This document shows, piece after piece, positions 44,396 to 44,615 of a DNA stretch of 44,615 nucleotides. The position numbers and the translations under genes were made by a program. The stretch's first letter is position 1. Every line of letters begins with the position of its first letter. The stretch covers positions 1 through 44,615 of the forward strand of contig SUUJ01000011.1 of the NCBI GenBank assembly GCA_015062585.1, written 5' to 3'. Source of the DNA: Alphaproteobacteria bacterium (GTDB lineage Bacteria; Pseudomonadota; Alphaproteobacteria; RF32; CAG-239). Under the pieces are notes generated by a model that was given only the letters and a program-made list of their open reading frames with translations, did not search any database and was not told where the DNA came from.

Positions 44396-44470
44396 TCCGG
44401 CTTAGCTCAGCGGTAGAGCAATCGGCTGTTAACCGATTGGTCGCCTGTTCGAATCAGGCAGCCGGAGCCA
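44396..44470 (+). tRNA. tRNA-Asn (anticodon GTT)
   Basis: The acceptor stem TCCGGCT pairs with AGCCGGA at 44460-44466, followed by GCCA (CCA encoded). The anticodon stem ATCGG/CCGAT encloses CTGTTAA with anticodon GTT, and the T loop reads TGTTCGAATCA. It follows tRNA-Cys by 15 bases. Confidence 0.96.
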
Positions 44471-44472
44471 AT

Positions 44473-44504
44473 AAAAAACCACCCAACAGGGTGGTTTTTT
44501 TTGG
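44473..44504 (+). terminator. Terminator of the tRNA transcript
   Basis: Twelve-pair stem AAAAAACCACCC (44473-44484) with GGGTGGTTTTTT (44489-44500), loop AACA, and further T. Positions 44505-44615 hold a GCCTG/CAGGC hairpin with CGAA loop (44515-44528) and no gene I can support. Confidence 0.9.
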
Positions 44505-44615
44505 CTTTTTGCTTGCCTGCGAACAGGCGGCCAACGGGAGCCTTGTTCGGAGTGGATAGTTGGTGAAAACAAACATTGAGCTTAGCAACTTGCTTAGCGA
44601 AATGTGCAGTTTGAA

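Noticed and set aside
44245..44559. 104-codon plus-strand frame at the right end
   Set aside because: It reads straight through both tRNA genes and their terminator.
44505..44615. Attachment site next to tRNA-Asn
   Set aside because: No repeat of the tRNA 3' end and no integrase in view; the window ends too soon to judge.

Overview
The window is 44.6 kb of AT-rich bacterial chromosome, densely coded, and it reads as an alphaproteobacterium. The lineage call rests on gene content and order: an alpha-type Mic60/mitofilin homologue divergent from tsaD, an ATP12-type F1-ATPase assembly chaperone, uvrC-pgsA, rplU-rpmA-obgE-rsfS, and rpiB-glyA with nrdR-nusB. Low GC and a mostly housekeeping content suggest a host- or gut-associated uncultured lineage, but that is inference. 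Nothing in the window names a species.

Layout. 1-2956 (minus): start of the S10 ribosomal protein operon (rpsJ, rplC, rplD, rplW, rplB, start of rpsS) with a leader and probable promoter to about 3212. 3330-6406 (minus): a polytopic GT-C-like glycosyltransferase and an FAD amine-oxidase/UDP-galactopyranose-mutase-like enzyme, translationally coupled. 6554-9280 (minus): rsfS, obgE, rpmA, rplU and a secreted nuclease. 9422-10351 (plus): an unknown lipoprotein. 10385-16200 (minus): uvrC, pgsA, an OmpR/EnvZ-type two-component pair and an acidic repeat protein. 16258-17539 (minus): a tiny membrane-protein gene with its own promoter and terminator, then mic60. 17643-19894 (plus): tsaD, nth and a small lipoprotein. 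19973-30797 (minus): acylphosphatase, a short ATP12, AsmA, RluC, a repeat protein, RarA, then a three-gene operon of a TolC-like SPOR lipoprotein, a pentapeptide-repeat protein and a VirD4/TraG-like ATPase. 30918-33759 (plus): a Gfo/Idh/MocA oxidoreductase, truA and a HAD hydrolase. 33956-35764 (minus): lepA. 35930-38446 (plus): a GNAT acetyltransferase and an M3 peptidase. 38480-44161 (minus): def, nusB, nrdR, murF, glyA and rpiB. 44306-44470 (plus): tRNA-Cys and tRNA-Asn.

The strongest candidates for something undescribed are two. (1) The 1-kb gap between murF and glyA carries two tandem plus-strand transcription units. Each has a good sigma70-type promoter and an ordered series of hairpins whose stems differ in sequence but keep pairing. 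A GGGA-tetraloop hairpin with the core GCCTGGGAAGG occurs three times. This looks like a duplicated structured RNA that I do not recognise. (2) The minus-strand operon 25565-30797 combines a conjugation-type coupling ATPase, a pentapeptide scaffold and a TolC-like SPOR lipoprotein, with no other type IV secretion gene in view.

Smaller points: an imperfect-palindrome repeat element that runs into the 3' end of nusB; an ATP12 protein without its N-terminal domain; mic60 beside tsaD without the heme genes usual there; and HAD and M3 peptidase genes that lack Shine-Dalgarno sequences. All calls come from reading the sequence; no database search was run.
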